Assembly (NCBI GenBank): GCA_013397435.1
Contig: VZRG01000268.1
Span: 411,911-475,910, forward strand
Direction of reading: 5' to 3'
DNA length: 64,000 nt
DNA from: Erythrocercus mccallii
Taxonomy: Eukaryota; Chordata; Aves; Passeriformes; Dicruridae
Of this stretch, positions 36,263 to 48,959 are shown piece after piece. Both the position numbers and the translations under genes were made by a program. The notes under the pieces were generated by a model that saw only the letters and a program-made list of their open reading frames with translations, was not told the origin of the DNA and made no database searches. Numbering within the stretch: the first letter of the stretch is position 1; each line of letters starts with the position of its first letter.

Positions 36263-39200
36263 ATAAATCACCTCTCCATATGATCCCATTCCAGGGAATA
36301 TTGTCATGGTACTTGCCATGAACACATTGCCTTTTCCACAAAGCATTATGTAAATCTTTCAGATGCTCATGAAATACAAATAACCAGCAGCCCTTTTCAA
36401 GCTCATTTTTTTCTATTTGTCAGATGGTGAAGCCCCGTTTCAAGGGACATAGCAAGAGACATGCATATATGGAAGTATTTTTCATAACTTAATGAAAAAT
36501 TAGTAGCTCTTTGTATATTATTCTATAGGCAGGGACATGGAATAAGAAAACTCCAGTGCCAAATATTTTAAAACACATTCATAATGTCCAAGGTACATAA
36601 CTTTTTCCTTCCTGCCTACTTTTTGATGGATTTTTGATTTTTTACTCTTTGAAGTTGTAAGTAAGTGAAAGGTTCTACTTGTTACATAAGATTATGAGCA
36701 TTACTTAATCTTTCTTGCTTTTAAAAGTACCTACTCCTCATGCTAATGCCAAGGTAAACATTTTGTGTATCCTTTTCAAGAACTAACAGGACACAATTTT
36801 GGGATTAACACAGCCAAAAAAGGCAATGTGGAGGGAGGAATCTGGACAAAGTAATTAACGTGTTAAATAGTTGATTGGTATTATTTGTCTATTTTAAAGG
36901 ATTACTTTGAGAAACCAAAGATGTGTCACAATTTGTGGTGTAACTGAGTAGTTGTACAATTAATATTTTTCCTTCTGCGCATTTTTCACAGTCTTACAAA
37001 GCCAAGTGAAAAAGTTTCCACAGTGGACATCACATTGTTAGGGAAGGGAGGAGTCAGCTAACACCCTAATTCAATTGAATTCCTAAGCCAGAATGTAAAA
37101 CAGATGAGAAATTGATGTTCCAAACAGCTTCATAGGAAGTCAACTAATCAAACTACAAAGAAATTTTATGTTCCTTCTCATAATATGAATTAATAATCAA
37201 AGTTACTTTGTGTTTCATTTCACTAAATCATAATGTAAGGAAAACACAGCTCCCAGGGTATACTGAAACTTCATGTGTGCTCAAGAGTAATGAGATAACT
37301 ATTAGACATATGAAAGAGACAGATTTTCAGGATTAGGACATTTGGTGTGGATGAATATATTTCTAGAACAGAGTGATTCCTGCTCTATACTGACTAAGTC
37401 ATACCTAGGAAAAACCTTAAGTGAGAGACAGGTGAAGTGTTGCATGTTCTACTACATGATGTTAACAAGCCCATTTTTGGTTTTTCCTGTAACGTTTTCC
37501 CCAGTTCTGTAATAGAAAACTAAGCCTTTGCTTGTTAACTCTCCATTAATTTTGTCTACTAAAAGCAAAACTGCCAAGTTTTACAAGGAGAGGGTACTCT
37601 GTTTCTCCAGAAATAGCATGTTTAAAGAAGTTATTGTATATACACAAGTCTTTTAAGTGTCTGAGATGTGAAACAAATTGTCACTTCACAGAAGATCATG
37701 TGTCTTTCCCACCAACATTCTAGGCTCAATTTGAGCATTGGTAGTTGACAGGCTTCAGGGAAAAATTATTCCCATATGGGCTAACACTATTGCTCTGCTG
37801 GCAAGTAAGAATTAGCCATGAGACAAGTTAACATAATCCCTTGTTGTCACAGAAAGCCTCCAAGTTATTCATACACCACTAACACATACTAGTCTTTTGG
37901 GATTGCACTTCTGATGTTCCTCAGGCAGAGACAGCACTGTGTCTGACAGAAAGATCCACAGAAGGCACTAACAGATGTTGCGAAAACAACAGTGTTTATC
38001 TGAGTTATTCTTTTACCTAAAAATAAACCCAGAACCTAACCCAAACTTTGAACAAAATTTCAGCCTTACAGAGGTCTAAAACTAGCAGGATGCAAGGGCA
38101 CATATGGGGAAAACATGATGTGTTTGGGAGGACAGCATTTCAGTAATATATGTTTCCACCAACTGCAAGCAGAAAGGTTGAACACATATTTATACAGCAG
38201 TAGTAAAAAGCTGAATGATTTAGCAGCAAATGAAAATTACATACAAGGGGCAGGCCAAGAAAATATGAGGAACAGTAGTTAGAAATTCTACACTGAATGC
38301 CACAGAAAGGAAAATGGTAATGAAAGAGGAAATTCCTAGGCTGTAGTCAAGCATTTCTGGCTCTCAAGTAAACATTTCAATGGAATAGGCTTTTGTGAAC
38401 TTGGGGCATTTCTGATGCTTCATTTAAGTTAAATCATTTGTTAAATACATTCTATTGGCAGAATTTCCTGAAGTGCTAAGTAGACAGAAGTATATATGAG
38501 TGCTTGGGTTTACAAAAAAATAAATAGGAAATACCATTTTTTTAAGTTTAGTTACAGAAGTGAGTTTTAGTAAAAGAGTCACATAGGAAATTTGCTAATT
38601 TGAAACATTAGCTGAAGTTTCTTTATTGTTTTTAATTTTCTCATCTATCTTTTAAGGATAATTTCATTCTCTGAAATTGACCATATATATTTCACATTGT
38701 CTGATATCTTAAAAACTAAATCCATCTGGATGAAATCAGATTGTCTTCAGATGTTGAAACCCAATATTTTTTCAGCTTAGCTACTTACACAGAATTTCAA
38801 TGTCCTTACAAAAACTTTTCTGTTAAGAAAAAATCATGTTGCTTTGCATTTGTGCAGAACTATTGCTGCTTCTTCATTTATTTCCTATTGACATTGTCAG
38901 AGGGTCATATATGTAGGCACATATTTAAGCTGGTTGAAATATTATTCTGACTTAAAACCTGCAATATAAGTACTGAGGCATACTTTAATTTATATGCTTT
39001 GTACTTTATAAGCATCTTCTGGATTATTAATTAACTAAATGGACTGTTTAATGCTCTTGTTTCTCTGTGCAATTACATCTGCAAATTATTTTAGGAATGA
39101 ATGGATTGTTGGTGTGCATGTTCATGTGGATCTTTTTTTCTTCTGTTTTGAGAATGAATTTTAAGTTGTTACTCTAAATTCAGGATTTAGGGTAGCATTT

Positions 39201-39466
39201 CTGCTATTTCTAATGCCTTTACAAATCCTCTTCTTTAGATTTCCTCTTTTCTTACCACTGATGAGATTTGTCTAGCTTAGATATTTTTTGGCTAAACCCT
39301 ATGATCTTAGTTGATACCTTATTATTGTTTTCCTTTAGAACAGTAATATTAGGGCTATTTGCTATTCTCTTTATTTGCTAAGATTTTTTTTCTGGGTTTA
39401 AAACTTAGTTACAATTAGCTGGTATAATATACATCTCACCTATCAAAATGTGTCTTAAATAGTTTA
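36263..39466. other. Unique AT-rich non-coding sequence
   Basis: No gene or classified repeat in about 3.2 kb. A 14-bp perfect palindrome ('aattcaattgaatt') near 37,068 is probably chance. Confidence 0.55.
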
Positions 39467-39614
39467 GATTGATATGAGATTGATATGATATGATATGATA
39501 TGATATGATATGATATGATATGATATGATATGATGATATGATATGATATGATATGATTGATATGATTGATATGATATGATGATATGATGATATGATATGA
39601 TATGATGATATGAT
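39467..39614. repeat. (ATATG)n pentanucleotide array with variant units
   Basis: About 148 bp made mainly of ATATG (equally TGATA) pentamers. At 39,481-39,535 they are perfect; after that, GATG- and ATTG-containing variants interrupt them in a recurring pattern. The open frame across it, which encodes ISYHI-type repeats on the minus strand, is a by-product of the repeat. Confidence 0.95.
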
Positions 39615-42574
39615 GGAAGATACACACTTGTTTATTCAGCACTCACTCTCACCTGAAGGTCATTTACTGTGGTCTTGGAATTACCTCTAATTAATTTTAT
39701 TTCAACTGCCATTTAAAATGCTATTATAAATCAAAACTGTTATGAGATTTATATTTCTCAGAAACTGCTTCTCATCAGTGGAACTGATTAATATTTTTCC
39801 ATAGGAAAATGCTTGCCTATTAAAAATTTAATGCTAGGAAAGTAGCATTTCACTTATGAAAACAGAAAAAACATATTGGTAAAAATATTGCTCTATTCAG
39901 AACATACCTTTCTGGAATGGTATATTTCTCATATATAAGTTTAATGCTGTATAAAATAAATATTTACATGTTTAGGTTTGTTTGAGGGTTTTTTTAGTCA
40001 TATCTTCTGATTAGTTTTGGACTTTCCTACTGGATGGAAATTATGAATTATTAGCAGTTACTTTTATGAGCCATTTTCATAGCAGACATCAGGTGATAAC
40101 CCCTTGAAGAGACTGCAGGTATGTACTCCAGCCTACCTATAGGAAAATAAGTGTCCAAGAGCATATATCGACCTGGCAGACTGTTTGTAGTAGATTTATC
40201 AGTACTCATACAAGTGGCTAGATTCATTCTCACTTTGTACAGGTCCAAAGAGTGCATGAAATTGATTTATTTTCTCTTAAAAAAAATTCTTACTTTTTTT
40301 TTTCTGATCTAGTACTATTCTCATTCAGCAGAGCAGAGATTCTTGAGTTTTCTCTTTGGCAAGTGACTCTTGGCCATCATTAGTCTATTTGTATGTGTGT
40401 AACTGCTAAGAATTCAAGACAAAGAATATGAAACATCAATAATTCTCTTTGAGTCCATTAATACTGGAAGCGAGGCAGATGAGCCAAAAGTAAAGCATAT
40501 TTAAGGGAAGGACAAAAGATTATTACAGCATTGGTTGAATTTGGAATTTACCTTCTGCAATGAACTAATAAAGAACTTCAAAAACAAATACTGTTTTGAA
40601 TCAGAGTGCAAGCCACATATTTTTCAGAATCCTAGGAAACAAAAAGATATTAATGAAATAAGAACATTTGAAACATAAAAATTTATATTTATAGATTGAA
40701 GTGTAAATATAAATGCAATGCTAAACTCACTGCAAGAAACTTTATTAGAAATATTCCTCACCTTTGAAAGACACTCAAGTGTTTATTCAGATGGACTTAT
40801 TAATAAATCTTTTATATACATGTTGCCATCTCCACTCAAAGAAAGCAGAGTTTCCTATACTATAATCCAGCATAATTCCTATACTTTATTCCAGAGATTA
40901 GGCTTTTTATTCCAAATTAACTGAAAAGATTTCTGGAACTTTTCCACATCACAGAATATGAATTTTAAAATGTTACATATTGTTCATGGGAACACAAATT
41001 TTCAAACATTCCATTATCATTCCAAAATTTCTTTCTTTTTTTTTTTGTTTATTGAGGATTCAACTGTCAGTGTGTACAAACAATATGGTCACTGAACATA
41101 AAGGTATATGAATAACAGTATAAGTTAAGTATAAGTTAGTATAAGTGAGGCTTCATTGCTGTCCTCCTGTATAAACTTCTCAGTACAGTCTAAAGTTTTC
41201 TATATTCTCAATAAAATCTTTCAGAAATAACAGAATGGAAAATTAATAACCTTGCAGAATAATCCTTTTAAAAACAAAAATTATAACATTTAATATAAAT
41301 AGTCTTTCCAAACATCCCACAATTAATTTACCTGGCTTAATTTTAATTTTTACCATTTAAATATTATTTAATTTTAAAAAAAAGGATTTTACATCCATTT
41401 CAGACATTTTTTTTCTTAGCTGCTCATGTTTATCCCACAAGGCTGAATCTGGGACATACCAGTCATTCTGTGGCAAAACACTAATACCATCATAAATCTG
41501 GGTTTACGGCCTCATGACTGAAAGGAACAAAAGGAGAAAAGGGTTGTGAAAGCACTCACAAGATCAAAGAAATGCAGTGGTGAAATAAAGTTCCCTGTTA
41601 CACCATATACACTACACCAATCTCTCCAAAGACTACATGTGGCTCCTGACATTTTGAATGTCTGCATTTGTGGTTCAGTTGATAAACAGCTGCTATTTTC
41701 AAATCAAAACAACTCCCAATGCATTTTATCACAGAGCAGAGAAAGATTGCCTTTTGTATTCTGATCACTCTTATCACGGATAGACTTTTGAAGCCAAGAT
41801 TTGCTTTGTTTTTAACACTTGAAACCATTCCAAAAAAGCATTTGCATCCTTTGTTACTAATTTGGAGACCTTGTTTAACTTGCAATAAAGTAAAGCAAAG
41901 TCCTCCTTTGCCTGCACGGGTCACTTTGATTCATCTTGAGTACATTTAATGGATCATGGACTAGTTTGAACTAGGAGTTGAAATTGATGACAGTCTTAGC
42001 ACTTATGCCACTGTCTTTATGTTCTTCTGTTGAAAGGATTTTTTCCCCTTCTAAACTCCATTTTTAAGTTCTTGTTTTTATTTTAGCTATTTCTTAAAGC
42101 TGTTATCACAATTTTGTACATAATGTCTATTTCCACTGACAGATTTACAATGAGTAATGGGAAGAGGAAACTAGGTTTTTTCTTGTGGAAAAAGGATATT
42201 TGGGCTGTGTCTATGCTAATAAACTAAGAAAGGATAAGGCATGGGTGCATGTATGAAATTGTCCATTTTATGTGATATTTAACAGGTATGGACTTTTCCT
42301 GTACTCTATCCCCTGTTATTGCAAATAATGTGTGAGTACAACTCAGAGGTTAATGTAGGGCAGAGACTGCTACCTTATCCTGTGGAGCAATAGGAGTGGG
42401 AAGACAACACTATGATTGGAACTGATGCTGTGCAACTTGCACTGGGAGCCAGAAAGAAAGACATTTACTCATAAACGTAGGCCTGGATGAAGGGGCACTG
42501 CATGAAAGGAACCAAGAACACTCCAGGGAGTCAACAAGGGTCGTACAAAATAAGAAGACCTGTAACACACAGAT
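39615..42574. other. Unique AT-rich non-coding sequence
   Basis: No gene seen. A T-run lies at about 41,035-41,047 and a short degenerate tandem ('agtataagtta' type, about 41,119-41,147) follows. A 108-codon minus-strand frame at 41,598-41,924 has no recognisable domain. Confidence 0.5.
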
Positions 42575-42982
42575 ATATTGAAGACAAGCTAAGAAAGCTG
42601 GGGCTGTTCACCAGGAGAAGAGACGGCCTTGTGAAGACCTCATAGCAACCTCAGTATCTGAAAGGGGCCTGCAGGGAAGATGGAGATGGACTCTGTCAGG
42701 AACTGCAGTGATGACAGGACAAAGAGTAATGAGTATAAATTGAAAGAGGAAATTTAGGTTAGATGTTAGGAAGAAATTCTTTACTGTGAGGATGGTGAGA
42801 GACTGGAACAGGTTGCCCAGAGAAATTGTGGGCATCCCAGCCTTGGTAGTGTTCAAAGCAAGGCTGGATAAAGCCTTGAGCAACCTGGCCTAGTGGGAGG
42901 TGTCTCTGCCTATGGCAAGGGAGGTTTGGGACTAGACAATGTTTAAGGTCAATTCCAATCCCTTAACATTTAATGATTTTAT
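42575..42982 (+). mobile_element. CR1 LINE, 5'-truncated 3' fragment
   Basis: Plus-strand CR1 3' end with 'aagctggggctgttcacc', 'gaaatttaggttagatgtta', 'gaagaaattctttactgtga', 'ctggaacaggttgcccaga', 'aacctggcctagtgggagg' and a terminal 'aattccaatcccttaac' followed by a 'tgattttatgg' tail. About 400 bp of terminal ORF2 and 3' UTR; inactive. Confidence 0.93.
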
Positions 42983-43689
42983 GGTACTACTTTAGCATTT
43001 GTTTATTAAGTTTTTTTTAAGTGAACTCTCCAGTGCTAGACATGTCTCTGGGTATCTATCCCTGTGTGTGGACACCGGAGGGAATAAAAACTGCACAGGA
43101 AGCAAGAAGGAAATTAAGTGAGCCCTGCAGTGCAGTGAGGAAAGCACTGTTTTTTCTAGAACAATAAGAACTTGTGTTTCAAGAACTGAAGCATTTATGA
43201 GGAAATCTGAGGGATGTGTAGAACAGAAGGAGGAAAATCTTGCACAAATTTACTGATCTTATCTTTAACAAATTGTACAGAAAAAAACATCATAGAGATA
43301 CATATCTTTTGAATTGAACCCTCTTCAAAGAGACATGGTTAGCTAACCTCCCAAAAGGATCACACAAGTGAATATGTGCAGGATACAAAGGAAATTGTTT
43401 GACAAAACATATCTTTATTTACATCATACAAATACAAACATACCAGTACCAAACAACTACCTTTTAATAACTTAGGGAATTAATCTCTACAGGTGAGAGA
43501 GGAAAAAACACATGGACTTTCATGTATCATGAGACAGGAGAGTCACCAGAGCTCTATTCAGCTTTTATGCCTAAATATAAACTAGACCATATCTAACTAC
43601 AACCAAGAAAATAATATCTTAGTAATGATAGATATCAATTTCTGAAGGTCCTATGTTATATCATAAACAGTATGGCTATTCATGATTTA
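42983..43689. other. Unique AT-rich non-coding sequence
   Basis: No gene seen. The 3' flank of the CR1 copy contains 'ggaataaaaactgcac', a chance polyadenylation-like word. Confidence 0.5.
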
Positions 43690-45680
43690 TGCTTTCCACC
43701 CTAACCCTAATATTTCCAGCCCATGTTTATTACTTCCAGCTATTAGGACCACATGATGTGAGCAGCAACTGCAGTCCTTAGTCCACTCTAAACCTAGTTT
43801 TACTCTGGCTGTCATTCACTGAAAACAAAGCAAGCAAAACATTTAGATCCGAAACAAACAAGTCACTTTCTGATCCTTAATTTCCAAACTCCTTTAGTAA
43901 CAATATGAGTTATGCAGCATTTAAATTTTCAAATTACTCTAGCCTCAAACTGAGATAAATCCAAGACAGACAATGAGTATTCACCTCAAGCTACCCTCTC
44001 CTGAATCTAACTTAATTATTGTTGCGCAGGAATGAATACCCACAAGAAAAGAAGACTGAAAAAAATATTTTAAAAAGACACAATACACAGACATTATAAT
44101 TCCTTTGCAAAATGCTGAAGTGTGTGCAGCTTCAAGAATTAAAAGGAGCTCTTCACTTTCCAACTCTCAAACCATGAGTCCAGCCCTAACTCTAAACCTA
44201 GCAATGGCCAGGGATTGCAGTCCCCCAGCAAACAGGACAGACAAAAAACAACAGTTGTCTTTAACATCGCTCCTCTTAAATCTTGAGACATGTAGCCTTC
44301 TTCAGCCTGTACATTTCCAAACATTAGCCCAAACATAAGTGCTGAGCTTAACCAAGGTTGTGGAACAAATTATATGAAAAAAGAGCACAAAGTATTGTCC
44401 TAAAACAACTTTTTCCTTATTCTGAGGGCAAGGCACCAGATGTTGAAATGGGTTCTTCAGTTATTGCAATTCCCCCAAATAACCTTAACCTCAAAAATAA
44501 CGCTAGCCAAGGAAACCACCCATCCAGTGAAGGGAGCATAAACTGTTTACTGCAATTGACTCCAGACTTCTCTTCAGTCTTCTCTCTGAACGCTGCTCAG
44601 TCTCAAAGAACAACTAGATTTAATTTTCTGATTTGCAACCCCCAGCGTGAGACTAATTATAATAAGAACTATACACACAGTAAAAGAAAAAACATTGACA
44701 ACAGCCCTAGTCCAAACTTTTCCAGGCAGAAAAGAATTAACTGGTTTCTTCAAACTTTTATATTACCAATATTTAATCTAAATCTAATCCTAATTCTAAT
44801 TGCAGAAGGCAGGACCCATTCTTCCAGTAAGAAATTCCAGTAAATAAGTTCCTGATCACAGTCAGTACCAGCCCAAATTTAGGATGAGGTGTATTTTTTG
44901 GAACTAAATGATAATTACTTACATTGGAGAAAAAGGTCAGATAGGCATATTTGAGTTAAACTTCTGAATTAGATTAGGACTTGAAATGGTTTTGCCTGAA
45001 GGTCCTCTAGCCAGAGATTCCTTAAAATATTTTGAAGTACACCTTAAACTACAAATGTATTTTACAGAATCAGTGGGAGGCACAATTACTCCTACAGTAA
45101 GAAGGTCCTGAACACTACTTGGAGCACTAAGTTTATATGAAAAGACCTAAGAAATAATTGACCTGACCATGAAATAAGTTATGCAGTAGCAGAGGAACCT
45201 GGACTCTGCTAGAGTGACAAGATCTACTGAAATGTCACTTAACCATAGGTTTGTTGATTTGTAGATTACTTAGTTATTTTCAATAGCTACTGACCTATAC
45301 GGCACACTGTGTTGTTTTCTGAGTATCACGATATATTTGAATAGTTATTCATCCTCAGTGCAGGAAGTTAATTTCCATCTTCCCTGGGAATCAAAGTGTA
45401 AATTGGCTGAAAATACTCCCTCAACAGGCTGACCTAGGAAGCAAGCAGCAATGGTCCTTAACTGCTGTGCACCTGCACAAGTTTCATACTGTATCATTGT
45501 AGTTATGAAGAGAGCTGGGCTCAGTGGTGGCCATTCCTTGTCAGGCAGAGGGCAGGGTTAGGATTAGCACTAGGATGACTTTGGAAAACGATACCTGAAA
45601 ATGTCAGGCATATGCAGTGTATGCCAAGCCTCCCGCCAAATCTCGGTGAGGGGCAGGAAGGATAAGGATTAGTGGTACAG
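43690..45680. other. Tract rich in degenerate CCCTAA-like words, with a 161-codon open frame
   Basis: Scattered telomere-like words occur here: 'ccctaaccctaa' (about 43,700), 'ctctaaacctag' (43,789), 'ccctaactctaaacctag' (44,183), 'ctaaatctaatcctaat' (about 44,776) and, in reverse sense, 'ggttaggattag' (about 45,555). They do not form a regular array. Within it, 44,358-44,843 is open for 161 codons on the plus strand. It has no upstream ATG (the first ATG is about 30 codons in) and encodes an Asn/Ser/Leu-rich product with no domain I recognise. It is more likely a composition effect than a gene. Confidence 0.35.
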
Positions 45681-48507
45681 GAATCCAATGTTCACAGCCA
45701 AGGACTACAGCAGTCCATCCACGAGTAGTTAACTCTCACTGGCTAGAAATTTGTCCAGTCTGACAGTTGCTGGTGATTAAGTAAAGACACATCACAGACA
45801 TTGCTAATGTGTCAGTAACTTCTGCTCCTGGTGATGGCTTCTAATCCCTTTTCCAGCAACATGATATTCTAGTAAATTCAGCATGGATGTTAAGAGGCAG
45901 GTGTGGGTAGGGATCCTTATGGAAAACATACTGGAACACCACCGATGAATGGGATGCATATGAGTAAAGTGAGGTAATGATATTAAAGGAATGGTGTGAG
46001 AAAATGAGAGTGGATGCAATGTGTGTCACAGACAAATTAAGATCTTATGTAGGAGCTCACAATTGATGACCTCAGATGAGAATTCAGACATGGTTAATTG
46101 TAGATGTTGTCTGTGATTATAGAAGTTGCATGTTTTTTCCTGATGAATTTTAAGGAGTAGTCTTTAGCCTAACCTGCATTTATATAAATACATCAGTGAC
46201 ATATCACGAACAAAAAGACTTAAAAGAAAGAATGAACAAAACCCTTGAATAAACCCTTAATAACTAGAATTATGTGTTAATGATGACTTATGCATAAAAT
46301 AGTACCTTGAAAATACCACTTAAAAAAAATTAATACAACTGTTCACCAAAGTAAATAACTGTTCATTCGGGGGAAAATCTGATGGACTGTGGCCTGAAAT
46401 TAAGGTGTGAATTGATCTCAGTGGGAAATAATGTAATGAAAAACACAGGACCATATATTCCTGGGGATGTGTAAAAATACCATTATTAAAAGCTCATCAT
46501 TTGCTTTTCTTCTTTAGTCAGCCTTATAGCAGTCAGCAATCAGTGTTTCCTAAACCAAGTTTTTGTCCCATAAAACTCAGTTTGGTAACAGGAAAATGAG
46601 CTCTCACCGCTGATGGACATGAACTGGATCTAGCCTAAAGTAAAACTTCCTGAAAACTTCCATCTACAAACCCAAATTTAATGTCTGCACTAATGGGTAA
46701 TGCATTGCCTGTAAATGTTATGTCTCTCCAGAAGGATGGAGGTACTTAAATAATAAGTGCAAACTGTAACAGGAAGTAGCTGCAGTAGTAGAAGGTTAAG
46801 TTTATTTAAGATAAGACACATATAAGATCATTCATAGTGGCCCCCTTCTGGAACATAGAAGGACTACATACAAAATTGCTAAAGACTGTAAATAATTCTA
46901 ACGCATTTATCCCAATACAGAGTATGAACTATATCTAATATTTTTCTAAAAGTCTATTACCCCTTCAAATTAAAATTTCCACTTCTAGAAACAAACCAGT
47001 TTACTAGGTCTGTCAGAAACGCCTGTAATTTTGTTTAAATGGTCCATATTTATTTACTTTTCCTTTAAAATTCATGTGTTGAAATTAATCTTCTTTTTCC
47101 ATTTGCATGCATTTTGTATTCCTGACAGCATAAGAAATTTCTCTGGAACTGACTGAGCCCTAGATTTTCTTTAACACCCATCCACATCAATTTAACAGCT
47201 GCTTTCAATATTATAGGATTTTTTTAAATTGGTGGGTTTTGTTTATTTATAAATGTGCAATATCATAGATTATCTCTCCTCATGTAATACTGAAATTAAT
47301 TTTCTTCTAAGCCAAAAATGTCATCAACATGACCACAAAATGCAATGTTAAAACTAAATCTAATAAAGAAAAAGCTTAACACACTATATTTTTTATAGTT
47401 TAGTTATGCTCTTTAAATGTTAGACTTTTTTCCTGCAAAAAAGTTCTCATTACCTAGTAGACATGCAACAGCATGTCTTCATCCTTATAAAAATCAACTT
47501 TTTAAAAAATAATTAACTAACATACATACTTGTCCAAGGACTAGTCGTCATGCAAGCTTTGTTTAGATATTACACATAAAATAATAACTGATACCTTTTA
47601 TATTGTATTTATTATTTGTTTATGTTATGGAAATCACACCAGTTTATTCTTCTATACATATGTGTGCACACCAAAAGGAAGTCGAAGATTTATTGCTCCA
47701 CTTGATGGATAAATATAATTGTATGTGAGAAAGAGGTGTCATTTACTCATATTAAAGAGCATTAACTGTGTTATCACATTGTTCTACCACTAGAAATAAA
47801 AACCAAACCAAATAAAACCATGCATAGAATTAAATTACTTTAAAACTCATATTTATGTATTACAAAGGAAATATCCTCAGACCTTTAACCTAAAAAAATA
47901 AACAACACTTCTTCATTTTGCTATAGGTTTTACAAAGCTGAAAAAACCAGTTTAATCTGTGAATCTACTGCCTGACTTATACTACTACATTTAAAGGGTT
48001 TGGAGATTAATTTTTCAGAATTAAAATTAATAATATTCTTATCTTACCATTTATTCATCTGCTTTTAAAAATAAGAAAATATTAAGAAAATTATACTATC
48101 AAAATATATTTTATCTGGATCCTCAGCTGGTGCTAGGGAGTCTTCATGAAGTTAAGTATACACACCTACAAGGAATTATCACAGCTGAGGATATAGACAC
48201 AAAATTTTACCCCCTTTATCCCCTGTTCGTTAAGGATTTAATAATCATACAAATTAGAACCCCTTGACAGCACTCTGATCATGCGCAAAAAATTCAGTCT
48301 TCAGTTTTAACTCTTTTATAATACCAGAGAAAAGACCTTTCCAACAGGCAAAATTCTGATGCAGGGGGTGGAATCGTGGCTCAATTACAGTCAGTGGCAA
48401 ACTCCTATTGACCTACAGTTTTCTCCAGAGTTGTAAAAGAAACCCCTATGAACAAAGGATGTGTTCATATATATAATTTATGAACAATAACAGTGTAGTT
48501 AGACACC
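45681..48507. other. Unique AT-rich non-coding sequence
   Basis: No gene or classified repeat. The part at about 46,900-48,150 is especially AT-rich. An 11-bp perfect inverted repeat (48,119-48,129 with 48,182-48,192) is within chance expectation for a window this long. Confidence 0.5.
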
Positions 48508-48959
48508 TGTAGAGTTTCTCCCCCAGGGCCTCTGTACCCCAGGGGTGCTTCAGGACAGGCGGCAATGCACGGGGTGCGACACAGCCCCCTACGAGCTCTG
48601 CGGATCCCGGTTACCAATTGCATCGGAGCAGGGACAGACTGGAACAGCAGTCCAGGTCTTGGGGGTGAACAGAGCTAGTTTATTCACCGGATGGTGGTAC
48701 CAAAACCCCTCTCCATGAGGGAGAAGGTTTTTATGCACACAGACACCGGAAGGAGTTTGGGTTTAGGATGACCACCCAATGCTGGCAAAGCATGGGAGGG
48801 GATTAGGGAAAGGTGAGTGGGGATAGGCTGATGGATAGGGCAAGGGGAAAGTTGCAACATCTAGGTCATACCAAAAACTGGGGAGAAAAGAGGGATGTAC
48901 TGGGTTGAACCATAAATGAAAATATGGAAATGGGATGGCCTAAAAAGCACACTGCTACA
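48508..48959 (-). mobile_element. Solo LTR of an endogenous retrovirus (class II / ERVK-like), minus strand
   Basis: A 452-bp GC-richer block with TG...CA ends: on the minus strand it starts TGTAGCAGTG at 48,959 and ends CTCTACA at 48,508. The 5-bp ends are inverted copies (TGTAG / CTACA). A perfect 6-bp target duplication, GACACC, flanks it (48,502-48,507 and 48,960-48,965). On the minus strand a TATA-like 'gcataaaaacc' (48,736 to 48,726) precedes AATAAA (48,684 to 48,679), followed by R/U5. The 6-bp duplication and length fit an ERVK-type element. No viral coding sequence adjoins, so it is a solo LTR. The intact target duplication and retained CpG sites suggest it is younger than the other elements here. 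Confidence 0.88.
48679..48736 (-). promoter_or_regulatory. LTR TATA-like box and AATAAA polyadenylation signal (minus strand)
   Basis: A TATA-like CATAAAAA lies within 48,736-48,726, and AATAAA reads 48,684 to 48,679, about 45 bp further on. The spacing fits a retroviral LTR with a short R region and sets its orientation. Confidence 0.65.

Noticed and set aside
39436..39642. Minus-strand frame with ISYHI repeats
   Set aside because: A by-product of the ATATG pentamer array.
43697..43712. CCCTAACCCTAA as an interstitial telomere
   Set aside because: Only two units, not a telomeric array. The wider cluster is reported separately as a low-confidence lead.
48119..48192. 11-bp perfect inverted repeat with about a 52-bp spacer
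   Set aside because: About one such pair is expected by chance in a window this long, and the arms do not extend.
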